Assembly (NCBI RefSeq): GCF_018310345.1 | Contig: NZ_JAGXBY010000008.1 | Location: 64,898-128,897, forward strand | DNA length: 64,000 nucleotides | Source: Ornithinibacillus massiliensis | GTDB taxonomy: Bacteria; Bacillota; Bacilli; Bacillales; Amphibacillaceae | Direction of reading: 5' to 3' | Shown here: one piece after another, positions 39,226 to 49,292 of the stretch | Layout of the letters: each line of letters opens with the position of its first letter | How positions within the stretch are numbered: the stretch's first letter is position 1 | Program-made: the position numbers and the translations under genes | Notes under the pieces: model-generated | The model's database searches: none | What the model was told of the DNA's origin: nothing | What the model saw: the letters and a program-made list of their open reading frames with translations, nothing else

Positions 39226-40158
39226 ATGAAACCAGTACAATCAACATTAAAAAAATGGATGGATAGAAATGATAACTTCCAGGAGAATTATAATAGGATA
39301 AAAAATGAAGTATTAAGTGATCCGGAAATAAAGGATTTTCTATCGTTATACCCAGAATTACCACAACGTGACATAGAGAAGAATCTTATCAAGTTATATG
39401 AATATAAATCACAATCTAAACAATGTGAACATTGTGCTTCTCTAGGCGGTTGTAAAAATATGATCAAAGGCTATTCACCTATTCTTCGAGTAGAGGATAA
39501 TGAAATACATTTATCCTATGAGAAGTGTCATAGCCGTATTGTCTATGAAAAAGAACAAGAGCAAAAGAATTTGATTCAGAGCTTATACATGCCAAAGGAA
39601 ATTTTAGAGGCAACGATTGATGGTATTGATGATGATCCACATCGCAGTAAAGCGATTCGTGAAATTATCACATTTATCGGCCAAGTGAAAAACGGACTAC
39701 CCCAAAAAGGCTTATACCTTTACGGGCCTTTTGGTGTAGGAAAAACGTATTTCCTAGGAGCTATCGCTAATGAATTGAAGAAATATAATATTTCTTCCAT
39801 GCTCATTTATATGCCAGAATTTGTCCGAGAGATTAAATCTTCTATTAAAGATGATTCCATCAATGAAAAAATAGACTACTTTAAAAAAGCAGATGTGCTA
39901 ATGCTAGATGATATTGGAGCAGAGACTCAATCCGCATGGTTCCGAGATGAAGTACTAGGTACCATTTTGCAATATCGAATGATGGAAAGATTACCAGTCT
40001 TTTTTACCTCTAATTATAGTATGGATCAACTAGAGGAGCATCTAGCCAAAACAAACCGTGGCGATATAGAAGCTGTAAAAGCAGGCAGAATTATGGAAAG
40101 GATTAAACAAGTAAGTAAAGAGGTACCGATCTTTGCAAGTAATAGAAGGGAACAATAG
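39226..40158 (+). CDS. dnaI: Primosomal helicase loader DnaI
   Basis: A 310-residue AAA+ loader. The N-terminal zinc-binding domain contains CEHCASLGGC and a later Cys in YEKCHS. The ATPase part has Walker A GPFGVGKT (about residue 167-174), Walker B VLMLDDIGAE and sensor 1 FFTSNYS. It delivers the replicative helicase. A terminator follows. Confidence 0.95.
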   Translation: MKPVQSTLKKWMDRNDNFQENYNRIKNEVLSDPEIKDFLSLYPELPQRDIEKNLIKLYEYKSQSKQCEHCASLGGCKNMIKGYSPILRVEDNEIHLSYEKCHSRIVYEKEQEQKNLIQSLYMPKEILEATIDGIDDDPHRSKAIREIITFIGQVKNGLPQKGLYLYGPFGVGKTYFLGAIANELKKYNISSMLIYMPEFVREIKSSIKDDSINEKIDYFKKADVLMLDDIGAETQSAWFRDEVLGTILQYRMMERLPVFFTSNYSMDQLEEHLAKTNRGDIEAVKAGRIMERIKQVSKEVPIFASNRREQ

Positions 40159-40183
40159 AGAAACTCGGAAATAAAAGAACTGT

Positions 40184-40244
40184 AAAACCGAATGATACAT
40201 GATACTAGCTCAGGAGCCGGTATATGTTATTCATTCGGTTTTTT
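40184..40244 (+). terminator. Terminator after dnaI
   Basis: AAAACCGAATGA (40184-40195) pairs with TCATTCGGTTTT (40231-40242), with inner pairs ACAT/ATGT, ATAC/GTAT and GCTC/GAGC, and a T-run. Confidence 0.8.
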
Positions 40245-40424
40245 ACTTATATTCGTACTGAATGATAGTGGAAAAGAAGACATAAAAGCCTGATCACCCA
40301 ATTTAAAACATATTGTAACCTATGCATTTACTAAATTTTACTAGTTTTGATGGATTTATCATTTTTTAAAAAGTATGTCCATATAATGTAACAGTTTGGT
40401 TTTGGATGAGGGTGATGAGGTTAT

Positions 40425-41276
40425 ATGGACGTTTATTTTTCTTCGACTAAAGAAGTAATCAGTTTTTGTGAGCAATTATTTCATTATAACAAGAAAATTG
40501 AATTACATTGGAAAACACATGAGGATTGGGGGAATCATTTAAAAATTGACTATCAGCTTACAGAAAATGAACTAGTTGATTCCATTGCTAAATCAATGGT
40601 AGATGTGTTAGTTGATCATCGATTATCGAATATGATTCGGGAAATCATCGAGGAATACTATTATTATACAAGTGATGATGAAATTGAGAAAATTATGGAT
40701 TTAGCACATTGGTTATTTTCGGGTGAAGATGATGAAAGTGTACAAGTACGGAAACAAAAGGATGATCCACTACAACTTCTCTATTCTTTAATTGTAGCGG
40801 ATGTAAAAAGCTCAACAACCGTACATTTTGATTCCGTTGTGAAGTTTAGATTAAAAGTGTTTAAGGACCATATGGTTCATCTTGTCGGACTTGCGATTGA
40901 CGAATACAAGCGAGAGGAAGATCACCAGGAATTTGTCAATATGCTTAGAGAATATATTGCCAAAAAGGAACCAATTTATAATGTAGTGCATATCGTACAA
41001 GGGAATACTTTTTCCTTCTTTAAGTCAGATGGCAAAAGATTTTCTAGAATGGAATTAAAAATGCTAATGCAGAGGGAGCCACTCTATATCGTAGGCTTAG
41101 ATGAGGAAGAATTGAATCTAGCCCCGTTAGTTGCCATGGCTCCGAAGAAAATAAAAATCTATGGTGACCATCCGTCTGAGCCAAAGACATTGACGGTAAT
41201 CAATGTCTTTGAGGAGAGAGTAGATTTTGAACCATATCATAAATTTCCTTTTCATTTTTATTTAAAAAATCAATAA
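40425..41276 (+). CDS. ytxC: Sporulation protein YtxC
   Basis: A 283-residue soluble protein of the YtxC family. It has the mixed alpha/beta pattern of that family, with FRLKVFKDHMVHLVGLAIDEYKREEDHQEFVNMLREYI in pattern near residues 145-185. The dnaI-ytxC-thrS order matches B. subtilis, where YtxC is linked to sporulation without a known biochemical role. The ribosome site GATGAGG is close to the ATG. Confidence 0.85.
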   Translation: MDVYFSSTKEVISFCEQLFHYNKKIELHWKTHEDWGNHLKIDYQLTENELVDSIAKSMVDVLVDHRLSNMIREIIEEYYYYTSDDEIEKIMDLAHWLFSGEDDESVQVRKQKDDPLQLLYSLIVADVKSSTTVHFDSVVKFRLKVFKDHMVHLVGLAIDEYKREEDHQEFVNMLREYIAKKEPIYNVVHIVQGNTFSFFKSDGKRFSRMELKMLMQREPLYIVGLDEEELNLAPLVAMAPKKIKIYGDHPSEPKTLTVINVFEERVDFEPYHKFPFHFYLKNQ

Positions 41277-41334
41277 CAGGACTTGATTATCCTATTAACT
41301 AGCGCTATAATGTGGATTATATTTAATATGTTCA

Positions 41335-41595
41335 TCTGTAAGGATAAGGACATGGTCATTTGATCCTGTTATGTGTAGAGAGGGAAGCCTTGTGGTGAAA
41401 GCTTCCTCATACAGCCAAATGATTACCACCTTTGAACTCTATTATCGAACCATTACGTAGTAGATAGTAGCGTATATCTGCGTTAAAGATTGAAGCCGTA
41501 TTCGTTATATTTTAATTATACGGGAATTAGGGTGGAACCACGTGACCAACGCTCGTCCCTTTGCAATGTATGCAGAGGGGTGGGCGTTTTTTATA
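41335..41595 (+). promoter_or_regulatory. T-box leader of thrS
   Basis: The T-box sequence TTAGGGTGGAACCACG lies at 41527-41542. The terminator follows as ACGCTCGTCCCTTTGC against GCAGAGGGGTGGGCGT and a T-run (41549-41595). Stem I includes CATTTG/CAAATG, and beneath it TTACCACC carries a candidate ACC threonine specifier (41425-41430). Uncharged threonyl-tRNA would favour antitermination and thrS expression. Confidence 0.85.
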
Positions 41596-41654
41596 TGCAA
41601 CTTACATTTTCTATTTAGTTGAGATCACCGCCAGAATACCCGTTACATTTTATA

Positions 41655-41882
41655 GAGGTTGGGACAAAAACTATAACAAAGGTAATAAAAAGCGAACAAT
41701 CAACACATTAGACCCGGAAATATACGGAGACTCCTGTGGGAGGAAAGGGCACGGTTGAGACCCCCGGGGAGCGTTAGCTCTGAGGAGGCTCACCATCCGT
41801 CCACGAACCGCAAGTATATTTCCGGGGCGGGGTCCTTGCTCATCATTCGGTTTTTGCTTTAAGGTAATTTTTTGTCCCAGCC
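41655..41882 (+). repeat. MITE-like inverted-repeat element between the T-box and thrS
   Basis: The ends are inverted: GGTTGGGACAAAAA (41657-41670) and TTTTTTGTCCCAGCC (41868-41882). Inside, CCCGGAAATATAC pairs with GTATATTTCCGGG. GC content is higher than the flanks. No coding frame of its own. It lies downstream of the T-box terminator, so it is within the thrS mRNA. A diverged copy is at 3272-3490. Elements with similar ends occur between genes in staphylococci and Bacillaceae, from memory. Confidence 0.75.
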
Positions 41883-41999
41883 ACTCCTCTAGGATTTCAA
41901 CTTAATTGTAGTGGTTGTGTTTTGGCTATGTAGAGCATGCACATGGTAATATTTGCTTCGCTCTAATTACAAGTTTAAAAAAGATAAGGAGTGTTATTC

Positions 42000-43949
42000 A
42001 TGTCAGAAATTACTATCGTTTTCCCTGATGGAGCAGAAAAAGCGTTCCCTCAAGGAACTACTGGGGAAGATATTGCAGCATCTATTTCACCTGGATTAAG
42101 AAAGCAAGCATTGGCCATCAAATTGGATGGAAAGCTTTATGACTTAAAGCGTGAATTGAATGAAGGTGGAGCTATCGAAATTATTACGTATAAAAATCAA
42201 GAGGGAGTTGAAATTGCTCGTCATTCAACTGCTCATTTAATGGCTCAAGCAATTAAACGTCTATATAAAGATGTGAAGTTTGGCGTTGGTCCAGTCATTG
42301 AAGAAGGTTTTTATTACGACTTCGATATGGAAGAAAAGATAACTCCGGAAGATCTTGTAAAGATTGAAAAAGAAATGAAGCGTATTGTCGATGAAAATCT
42401 TCCAATTGAACGTGTAGAAGTTTCACGTGAAGAAGCGAAGAGAATGTTTGAAGATATTGGGGATGATCTAAAGCTAGAATTAATTGATGCTATTCCTGCT
42501 GATGAGCAAGTAACAATCTATAAGCAAGGTGAATTTTTCGACCTATGCCGTGGTATTCACGTACCATCCACTAGCAAGCTAAAAGCATTTAAGCTACTTA
42601 GCATTTCCGGTGCATACTGGAGAGGGGATAGTAATAATAAACAGCTTCAACGTATATATGGAACAGCATTTGAAAAGCCTGCTCAAGTAGAAGAATACCT
42701 ACAAATTCTAGAAGAACGTAAAGAACGTGACCATCGTAAACTAGGTAAAGAGCTAGGGATCTTTACAGTTAATCAAAAAATCGGTCAAGGGCTACCACTT
42801 TGGTTACCAAAGGGTGCAACTATCCGTCGACAAATTGAGCGATATATCGTCGATTTAGAGGAACGTTTAGGGTACAATCACGTGTATACACCAGTACTGG
42901 CTAATGTAGACTTGTATAAAACAAGTGGACACTGGGATCATTACCAGGAAGACATGTTCCCTGTTATGCAAATGGATAATGAAGAATTAGTGCTTCGTCC
43001 GATGAACTGCCCACACCATATGATGATTTTCAAAAATCAACTATGGAGCTATCGTAACCTTCCAGTTCGTATTGCAGAACTTGGAACCATGCACCGCTAT
43101 GAAATGTCTGGTGCTTTAGCAGGATTGCAGCGGGTACGTGCTATGACATTAAATGATGCTCATATTTTTGCACGTCCTGATCAATTGAAGGAAGAATTCA
43201 TCCGAGTGGTTGAATTAATTCAACATGTGTATAAAGACTTTGGAATTGAAGATTATTACTTCCGTCTTTCTTATCGTGATCCAGAAGATAAAGAAAAATA
43301 TATTGATAATGATGAGATGTGGGAAAGAACACAAAGCACGCTAAAAGAAACAATGGAAGATATGAAGCTTGATTATGTGGAAGCTGAAGGTGAAGCAGCA
43401 TTTTATGGTCCAAAGCTAGACGTACAAGTAAAAACAGCACTTGGTAAGGATGAGACATTATCCACAGTACAAATTGATGTATTATTACCGGAGCGCTTTG
43501 AGCTTTCTTATATTGGAGAAGATGGTAAGGAACATCGTCCAGTGGTTATTCACCGTGGTGTAGTATCCACTATGGAACGCTTTGTTGCATTCCTATTAGA
43601 AGAATATAAAGGAGCTTTCCCAACCTGGTTAGCACCTGTTCAAGTAAAAGTAATTCCAGTATCTCCACAAGTACATCTTGACTATGCGAAGAAAGTTGCA
43701 GAGAAATTACAATATCAAGGTGTACGTGTAGAAGTGGATGAACGTGACGAGAAGATTGGCTACAAGATTCGTGAAGCCCAAACAGAGAAGATTCCATTTG
43801 CACTTGTTGTTGGGGATAAAGAAGTGGAAGAAGATGCAGTTAATGTTAGAAGATATGGAGAGCAACAATCAGAAACCATTTCATATGATAATTTTGAACA
43901 ACTAATCAAAGAGGAAATTGAAAAGAAAGTGCTACGTAAGAAGAAATAA
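42000..43949 (+). CDS. thrS: Threonyl-tRNA synthetase
   Basis: A 649-residue class II synthetase. The TGS domain (1-62) comes first, then the editing domain with [15 protein letters not shown] and the metal-binding residues. The catalytic core has motif 2 ([17 protein letters not shown]) and the zinc site with NCPHHM. The anticodon-binding domain is at the C-terminus. ATG 42000 has AAGGAGTG eight bases upstream; the GTG at 41991 is inside that site. It is controlled by a T-box. Confidence 0.97.
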   Translation: MSEITIVFPDGAEKAFPQGTTGEDIAASISPGLRKQALAIKLDGKLYDLKRELNEGGAIEIITYKNQEGVEIARHSTAHLMAQAIKRLYKDVKFGVGPVIEEGFYYDFDMEEKITPEDLVKIEKEMKRIVDENLPIERVEVSREEAKRMFEDIGDDLKLELIDAIPADEQVTIYKQGEFFDLCRGIHVPSTSKLKAFKLLSISGAYWRGDSNNKQLQRIYGTAFEKPAQVEEYLQILEERKERDHRKLGKELGIFTVNQKIGQGLPLWLPKGATIRRQIERYIVDLEERLGYNHVYTPVLANVDLYKTSGHWDHYQEDMFPVMQMDNEELVLRPMNCPHHMMIFKNQLWSYRNLPVRIAELGTMHRYEMSGALAGLQRVRAMTLNDAHIFARPDQLKEEFIRVVELIQHVYKDFGIEDYYFRLSYRDPEDKEKYIDNDEMWERTQSTLKETMEDMKLDYVEAEGEAAFYGPKLDVQVKTALGKDETLSTVQIDVLLPERFELSYIGEDGKEHRPVVIHRGVVSTMERFVAFLLEEYKGAFPTWLAPVQVKVIPVSPQVHLDYAKKVAEKLQYQGVRVEVDERDEKIGYKIREAQTEKIPFALVVGDKEVEEDAVNVRRYGEQQSETISYDNFEQLIKEEIEKKVLRKKK

Positions 43950-43993
43950 CAGGAGAATTGTCTCAAATGAATTAAAATATTTTCATATATGAA

Positions 43994-44040
43994 GTCAGGT
44001 GAATCGTGCAGTAGATTGGGTATTGCATGATTCACCTGAC
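43994..44040 (+). terminator. Long hairpin after thrS
   Basis: GTCAGGTGAATC (43994-44005) pairs perfectly with GATTCACCTGAC (44029-44040), with a weaker inner arm. It is not followed by a U-run (GTATTCTC), so its termination strength is uncertain. Confidence 0.5.
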
Positions 44041-44125
44041 GTATTCTCACGATTATTCGATAACTTGTAGGTACGAGACTTCCATTTTTCGGATAAGTAG
44101 TGTATACTAGATTATGAAATAAGGG

Positions 44126-44154
44126 TTGACATTTTATTCAGTTACGTGTTAATC
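44126..44154 (+). promoter_or_regulatory. Promoter of infC-rpmI-rplT
   Basis: TTGACA (44126-44131), a 17-base spacer and TTAATC (44149-44154). Confidence 0.6.
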
Positions 44155-44159
44155 TTTAA

Positions 44160-44346
44160 AAGTTGAATAAAATTAAATGATCTTGATGACAAGTAGAAGC
44201 ACCCGCTTCTCACCTGCTCGACGCGTAAGTAGTTGACTGGTTTACATCTTTTATGAACGATTAAAAGACATGTGGGTGCATTCGTGTGCCCACATTTTTG
44301 TTTGATTAGAGCTTGTCAGGTAATGGATCAGACCCGATTATAATTT
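44160..44346 (+). promoter_or_regulatory. L20-responsive leader of infC-rpmI-rplT
   Basis: The segment AGAAGCACCCGCTTCTCACC (44195-44214) followed by AGTAGTTGACTGG is typical of the Bacillus infC leader. It is followed by a terminator TGTGGGTGCA-TTCG-TGTGCCCACA with a T-run (44271-44299). In B. subtilis ribosomal protein L20 binds this leader and causes early termination. The same autogenous control is inferred here. Confidence 0.85.
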
Positions 44347-44360
44347 GGAGGTGGCTGGCT

Positions 44361-44876
44361 ATTAGCAAAGATATGAACGTTAATGAAAAAATTCGTGCGA
44401 AAGAAGTACGATTAATTGATTCAAACGGTGATCAACTTGGAGTGAAATCACGTCAAGAAGCATTGGAACTTGCCCAAAAAGCTAATTTAGATTTAGTTTT
44501 AGTGGCACCTAATGCAAAACCACCCGTTGCAAGAATCATGAACTATGGGAAATTCCGTTATGAGCAACAAAAGAAAGAAAAAGAGGCTCGTAAAAATCAA
44601 AAAATTATTAACGTTAAAGAGGTACGCTTTACACCGGGAATCGGCGAACATGATTTTAATACGAAATTAAAAAATGCTCGTAAATTCTTAGAAAAAGGTG
44701 ATAAAGTAAAAGCTGCTGTTCGTTTCCGCGGACGCGCAATTACTCACAAGGAGCTAGGTCAAGAGGTATTAGATCGCTTTGCAGAAGCGGTGAAGGATAT
44801 CGCAACAGTGGAATCTAAGCCTAAAATGGAAGGCCGTAATATGTTCATGATGCTTGCTCCAAACAATGAAAAATAA
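44361..44876 (+). CDS. infC: Translation initiation factor IF-3, AUU start codon
   Basis: A 171-residue IF-3. The start is ATT at 44361 ([13 protein letters not shown]), placed six bases after GGAGGTGG. The frame is open further upstream, but no normal start codon has a ribosome site. A rare AUU start is the hallmark of infC and lets IF-3, which rejects non-standard starts, limit its own synthesis. The N and C domains are standard, with [23 protein letters not shown]. First gene of the infC-rpmI-rplT operon. Confidence 0.95.
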   Translation: MSKDMNVNEKIRAKEVRLIDSNGDQLGVKSRQEALELAQKANLDLVLVAPNAKPPVARIMNYGKFRYEQQKKEKEARKNQKIINVKEVRFTPGIGEHDFNTKLKNARKFLEKGDKVKAAVRFRGRAITHKELGQEVLDRFAEAVKDIATVESKPKMEGRNMFMMLAPNNEK

Positions 44877-44908
44877 TAAGCATTTAAGCATTCGAGGAGG
44901 AAATCAAC

Positions 44909-45103
44909 ATGCCAAAAATGAAAACCCACAAAGGGTCTGCTAAACGTTTCAAAAAAACTGGTTCTGGAAAAGTTAAAAGATCACATGCATACACAAGCCA
45001 TATGTTTGCACACAAATCTCAAAAACAAAAACGTAAGTTACGTAAAGGTGCACTAGTTTCTTCTGGTGACTTCAAGCGTATCAAAGCAATGCTTCCTAAA
45101 TAA
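44909..45103 (+). CDS. rpmI: Ribosomal protein L35
   Basis: A 64-residue basic protein, [20 protein letters not shown] at the start and [13 protein letters not shown] end, matching L35. A GAGGAGG site precedes the ATG. It sits between infC and rplT as in nearly all bacteria. Confidence 0.98.
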   Translation: MPKMKTHKGSAKRFKKTGSGKVKRSHAYTSHMFAHKSQKQKRKLRKGALVSSGDFKRIKAMLPK

Positions 45104-45180
45104 GGAGTATTTAAACAGTAAAGCAATCATTAAACTAAACTAAATGGACATACAATGTATCGTATTAGGAGGGAATTACT

Positions 45181-45540
45181 ATGCCACGTGTTAAAGGTGG
45201 AACAGTTACGCGCGCACGTCGTAAACGCGTACTTAAATTAGCTAAAGGTTACTACGGTTCTAAGAGAACTCTATTTAAAACTGCAAAACAACAAGTAATG
45301 AAATCAGGTCAATATGCTTACCGTGACCGTAAAAATAAAAAACGTGAATTCCGTAAGCTTTGGATCGCACGTATTAATGCAGCAGCACGTATGAACGATC
45401 TTTCTTATAACAAATTAATGCATGGATTAAAATTAGCAGGTATTGAAATCAACCGTAAAATGTTGTCTGAACTTGCTATCAATGATGAGCAAGCATTCGC
45501 TCAACTAGCTGAAAAAGCTAAAACTGCATTAAACAACTAA
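45181..45540 (+). CDS. rplT: Ribosomal protein L20
   Basis: A 119-residue basic protein with the L20 start [20 protein letters not shown] and the globular C-terminal RNA-binding part that also binds the operon leader. Ribosome site AGGAGGG. Terminator downstream. Confidence 0.98.
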   Translation: MPRVKGGTVTRARRKRVLKLAKGYYGSKRTLFKTAKQQVMKSGQYAYRDRKNKKREFRKLWIARINAAARMNDLSYNKLMHGLKLAGIEINRKMLSELAINDEQAFAQLAEKAKTALNN

Positions 45541-45541
45541 G

Positions 45542-45583
45542 ATGAGGTGATGAGGGGGATTTCCCCTCTTACCTCATTTTTTT
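45542..45583 (+). terminator. Terminator after rplT
   Basis: ATGAGGT ... GAGGGG pairs with CCCCTC ... ACCTCAT, followed by seven T residues. Confidence 0.9.
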
Positions 45584-45658
45584 ATGGGTATATAATGGGA
45601 TGTTATGTGCAGTATTTTGGATAAAAGAATTCTCACCTTATGAAAGGAGAATGACTGA

Positions 45659-45919
45659 ATGGAAATAGTATTTTACATAGGGTTTGCTAATCTTCTTGGC
45701 TTTGCATTAATGGGAATGGATAAGAAAAAGGCAAGAAACCGTGAATATCGAATTCCTGAACGAACCCTTTGGGGAGTAGCAATTTTAGGTGGAGCAATAG
45801 GAGCTTATATTGGAATGAATACTTTCCGTCACAAAACCAAGCATAATTCCTTTCGTATCGGGATGCCTTTATTAATTTTAGTTCATGTTGGACTAATTAG
45901 TTATTTTTTCATGTCATAA
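45659..45919 (+). CDS. ysdA: DUF1294 membrane protein YsdA
   Basis: An 86-residue protein with hydrophobic segments at about 3-18, 37-54 and 66-84 and the family motif GMDKKKARNREYRIPE, followed by GGAIGAYIGMNTFRHKTKH. This is the DUF1294 pattern. rplT is followed by ysdA in B. subtilis. Function unknown. Confidence 0.88.
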   Translation: MEIVFYIGFANLLGFALMGMDKKKARNREYRIPERTLWGVAILGGAIGAYIGMNTFRHKTKHNSFRIGMPLLILVHVGLISYFFMS

Positions 45920-45998
45920 TAGCTCGTCTCTTGTCATATACATGTACCATTAGTGAGGTAAGGATGTCTTTCTGATCTCTTATAGAAGGAGGCTGCTT

Positions 45999-46577
45999 AT
46001 GGAATTATTTGGACAATATATGATGGCTATTGTACAAACAGGTGGATTATTTGCTCCATTTTTATTTATTATCGTGCATTTAATCCGTCCTATGTTTTTT
46101 CTACCGGTAGTGTTTATTTGTGTCTCAGGTGGAATACTGTTTGGCGTCTTTGCTGGTACGATATATTCGATTATCGGTATTACCTTATCTAGTATGCTAT
46201 TCTATATTCTTATTCAATGGATGCCCAAAATGTCGGAGCGACTACTGCGAATGAAGAAAAGGCTAATCGGTAAGCACACGGAATTAACCGTTTCACAAAT
46301 TTCCTTATTACGTCTTATTCCATTTATTCACTTTCATTTATTGTCGTTATGCTTGCTTGAAATAACATCTGGTTTTAAAGATTATATGAAAGCTTCTATG
46401 ATTACGAACATACCACTTGCATTAGTATATACTTCCATCGGTGGTTGGTTATCTAATTTATCCCCTTTGCATATCCTCCTATCCTTAGCGGCATTGCTCC
46501 TCTTGATTTATGCACTAAGAAGAAAAGAAATCGTCATAAAATGGGAAGATTTCTTTCAAACGAGTACACAACATTAA
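45999..46577 (+). CDS. TVP38/TMEM64 (VTT-fold) family membrane protein
   Basis: A 192-residue protein with about five membrane segments. It has the VTT pattern of hydrophobic pairs around FICVSGGILFGVFAGTIYSIIGITL and a later LRLIPFIHFHLLSL. It resembles B. subtilis YtxB, which lies near dnaI-ytxC there, but here the gene is after ysdA. Members may move lipids across membranes; for this one that is inference. Confidence 0.72.
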   Translation: MELFGQYMMAIVQTGGLFAPFLFIIVHLIRPMFFLPVVFICVSGGILFGVFAGTIYSIIGITLSSMLFYILIQWMPKMSERLLRMKKRLIGKHTELTVSQISLLRLIPFIHFHLLSLCLLEITSGFKDYMKASMITNIPLALVYTSIGGWLSNLSPLHILLSLAALLLLIYALRRKEIVIKWEDFFQTSTQH

Positions 46578-46616
46578 AAGGCTAAAGGGGAGTCACCAAT
46601 CCCCTTTAGCCTTTTT
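46576..46616 (+). terminator. Terminator after the TVP38-like gene
   Basis: A 15-pair stem AAAAGGCTAAAGGGG / CCCCTTTAGCCTTTT with a ten-base loop and T-run; it overlaps the stop codon. Confidence 0.85.
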
Positions 46617-46686
46617 AAAATTAAAAAATATAAAATCAAATCGGTCAAGCGCCGTTCGCTGTCTTTCCAATCTCTTATGACTATTT

Positions 46687-47073
46687 TTATTTTGAAACTA
46701 ACAACTTATTAATCGGATGCTTCCAGCTAATTTTTGCATGTGGGTAGCGGATTAGTAATTCTTTTTCAAGGAAATAAATATCATCCCGTGATAAGCCCTG
46801 TAATTCAAGTGGGTTGGTTACGGTTACATGAATATCTACAATCTCAAAGGATTCTTCCGTTGCACCTACATACTTTTCCCCCTCAAATTGACAGCCCTTA
46901 TACACAAACCGAATATTCTTCTTACTATTGTGCTGCTCATCTAAGAAATAAAATCCTTTTGTTTCTTTTGCATTCTTTAATAGCCTATCTGGATTGCGAA
47001 AGTATTGTATAATGGAGTAGATAAGCAATATGACAGCCGCTATAATAAGAATGCGAAACAGATATACAATCAT
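46687..47073 (-). CDS. ysdB: Membrane-anchored protein YsdB
   Basis: About 128 residues with an N-terminal membrane helix (about 4-22) and a cytoplasmic mixed domain containing GFYFLDEQHNSKKNIRFVYKG. The size and the position between ysdA and ysdC match B. subtilis YsdB, a member of the sigma-W group. The frame extends to 47130, but GAGGAG is nine bases before ATG 47073. It runs against its neighbours. Confidence 0.8.
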   Translation of the reverse strand: MIVYLFRILIIAAVILLIYSIIQYFRNPDRLLKNAKETKGFYFLDEQHNSKKNIRFVYKGCQFEGEKYVGATEESFEIVDIHVTVTNPLELQGLSRDDIYFLEKELLIRYPHAKISWKHPINKLLVSK

Positions 47074-47182
47074 GACCATCGTCTCCTCGGGTTTGGTTAT
47101 TATATTGCTATACGTAATGGAAGTAAACAAGGTTTCAATATTTATGTGAAAAAGATGTTACAAAATAAAAAGGAGAATGAAA

Positions 47183-47668
47183 ATGAACTGGGATATACTA
47201 TTTAATATGCAAAAACAATTGGATTCGTATATTGAAGAAAATCATAATTTACAGGATAGAGACTTATTTCAAGACAAGTATCTTGCTTTATTAGTGGAAT
47301 TAGGCGAACTTGCTAATGAAACGAGATGCTTTAAATTTTGGAGTAATAAATCACGAAGCTCTCTTGATGTAATTCTTGAGGAATATGTAGATGGAATCCA
47401 TTTTATATTATCATTAGGTATTGTTAAGGGTCACACGTTTACATTAGTTAACTTGGGAAGCACGGAACTTACGGAAACGGAATTGTTTAATAAAGTATTT
47501 GAACATTGTGTTGTGTTTAAAAATAATCCTAATCAGGAAAACTATACTCGTTTGTTTGAAAGTTATTTAGTTTTAGGACGAAAACTCGGATTTAAAGAAG
47601 AAGATGTTTATCAAGCTTATATAAAGAAAAATGAAGTGAATTATCAACGTCAAAATAGTGGCTATTAA
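47183..47668 (+). CDS. Dimeric (all-alpha) dUTP diphosphatase
   Basis: About 161 residues of the dUTPase type 2/MazG-like fold. It has the metal motif ELGELANETRCFKFW and, in the next helix, EYVDGIHFILSLGI, the ExxE...ExxD pattern of the dimeric dUTPase family. It hydrolyses dUTP to dUMP and keeps uracil out of DNA. ATG 47183 lies seven bases after GGAG; the ATG at 47177 is too close. Confidence 0.88.
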   Translation: MNWDILFNMQKQLDSYIEENHNLQDRDLFQDKYLALLVELGELANETRCFKFWSNKSRSSLDVILEEYVDGIHFILSLGIVKGHTFTLVNLGSTELTETELFNKVFEHCVVFKNNPNQENYTRLFESYLVLGRKLGFKEEDVYQAYIKKNEVNYQRQNSGY

Positions 47669-47726
47669 TATCCAAATTTTACATTTCACGTTATACTAAA
47701 AAGTAAATAATATTGGAGGTATACAT

Positions 47727-48812
47727 ATGGCTAATTTAGATGAAACATTATCTATGCTAAAAGATTTAACAGAAGCTAAAGGGATCTCTGGTAATGAAAA
47801 AGAAGCAAGGGATGTTATGGAAAAATACATTACCCCTTATGCAGATGAGGTTTTCACCGATAATATTGGTAGCTTAATTGCCAAAAAGATCGGAGATGAA
47901 AAAGGGCCAAAGATTATGGTTGCTGGTCACTTAGATGAAATTGGCTTTATGGTCACTAGAATCGATGATAAAGGATTTGTATATTTTCAAACAATTGGCG
48001 GTTGGTGGAGTCAGGTTATGTTGTCTCAACGTGTTACGATTGTAACCTCAAAAGGCGATGTGACCGGTGTAATTGGTTCCAAACCTCCACATATTCTCTC
48101 TGCAGCAGAGCGGAAGAAGCCTGTTGAAATTAAAGATATGTTCATTGATATTGGTGCAACTAGTAAGGCAGAGGCAGCAGAGTTTGGCGTGAAACCTGGT
48201 GATTCAGTAGTTCCTTATTTTGAATTCACACCAATGAAAAATGAAAAGCTATTATTAGCAAAAGCGTGGGATAACCGAATTGGTTGTGCGATTGCTATTG
48301 AAGTATTAAAGCAATTACAAGATGAAGACCATCCTAATGTTGTTTATGGAGTAGGTACTGTACAAGAAGAGGTTGGTTTACGTGGTGCGAAAACGGCTGC
48401 ACATGCTATTCAACCAGACATTGGTTTCGGTGTTGATGTTGGCATAGCGGGGGATACTCCTGGTATTAAAGAACAGGATGCAGATAGTAAAATCGGAGAT
48501 GGACCACAGCTTGTACTGTATGATGCATCCATGATTTCTCATAAAGGTGTTCGGGACTTAGTTGTACAGACTGCGGAAGAGAATAATATACCGTTCCAGT
48601 ATGCTTCTATTGCTGGTGGTGGAACGGATTCTGGTTCAATTCACTTAACGGCTAATGGTGTACCATCCTTGTCCATCACAATCGCAACTCGTTACATTCA
48701 TTCTCATGCAGCTATTCTACACCGTGATGATTTTGAGAATGCGGTTAAGCTAATAGTTGCGGTAATTAAAAAACTTGATCGTGAAACAGTTAAGGAAATT
48801 TTCCTAGCTTAA
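47727..48812 (+). CDS. ysdC: M42 family metallo-aminopeptidase YsdC
   Basis: A 361-residue dinuclear metallopeptidase. Ligands and base lie in [38 protein letters not shown] and TRYIHSHAA. The family removes N-terminal residues from peptides as a large tetrahedral complex; older names call it endoglucanase. Ribosome site TTGGAGG. A terminator follows. Confidence 0.93.
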   Translation: MANLDETLSMLKDLTEAKGISGNEKEARDVMEKYITPYADEVFTDNIGSLIAKKIGDEKGPKIMVAGHLDEIGFMVTRIDDKGFVYFQTIGGWWSQVMLSQRVTIVTSKGDVTGVIGSKPPHILSAAERKKPVEIKDMFIDIGATSKAEAAEFGVKPGDSVVPYFEFTPMKNEKLLLAKAWDNRIGCAIAIEVLKQLQDEDHPNVVYGVGTVQEEVGLRGAKTAAHAIQPDIGFGVDVGIAGDTPGIKEQDADSKIGDGPQLVLYDASMISHKGVRDLVVQTAEENNIPFQYASIAGGGTDSGSIHLTANGVPSLSITIATRYIHSHAAILHRDDFENAVKLIVAVIKKLDRETVKEIFLA

Positions 48813-48820
48813 CTAAGTAG

Positions 48821-48856
48821 TCGCATAGTAGAAACTGTTCTACTATGCGATTATTT
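48821..48856 (+). terminator. Terminator after ysdC
   Basis: TCGCATAGTAGAA (48821-48833) pairs perfectly with TTCTACTATGCGA (48838-48850), followed by TTATTT. Confidence 0.75.
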
Positions 48857-48941
48857 GTATTACCTATTTCCGAGTTGAATTAGTAATGATGTATAATAGA
48901 GGTAGACGATAAGAAAGTTGAGTTAGAGGGAGAAATGTATT

Positions 48942-49265
48942 TTGCAATCATGTGAGAAATGCCATACGAGATTTAAATGGAGTGAAATCTACAACTCTAA
49001 TTGGATGTTAGGGGATAAAAATGGAACCATCACTTGTAGGGAATGTGGAACAAAACATCATATAAAAGAAAATTCCAAGCTACTAAGGATGTTAATTATT
49101 ATTCCGTTAGTTATGATTTGTTATAAATTTACGGAACAATTAACGGATAAATCCTTTCTTTTTTATGCATTATTTATTTTTATTACTATCTGCATGTATA
49201 TGATAGTAGCTACTGTTTTTCCACTTTTCTTGAAATTCCAACCCGAGAAAACGATACGAAAATAA
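48942..49265 (+). CDS. Small zinc-ribbon membrane protein, cxxc_20_cxxc type
   Basis: A 107-residue protein. An N-terminal CEKC and, about 20 residues on, CREC make a zinc ribbon of the pattern called cxxc_20_cxxc in Bacilli. Two membrane helices follow (about 50-66 and 71-97). TTG is the start, with GGGAG ten bases upstream. Function unknown. Confidence 0.72.
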   Translation: MQSCEKCHTRFKWSEIYNSNWMLGDKNGTITCRECGTKHHIKENSKLLRMLIIIPLVMICYKFTEQLTDKSFLFYALFIFITICMYMIVATVFPLFLKFQPEKTIRK

Positions 49266-49292
49266 CAAGGTAGCTTGCTATGGAGGGGTTCT

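Noticed and set aside
41561..41758. 65-codon open frame
   Set aside because: It lies across the thrS T-box terminator and the repeat element and has no ribosome site.
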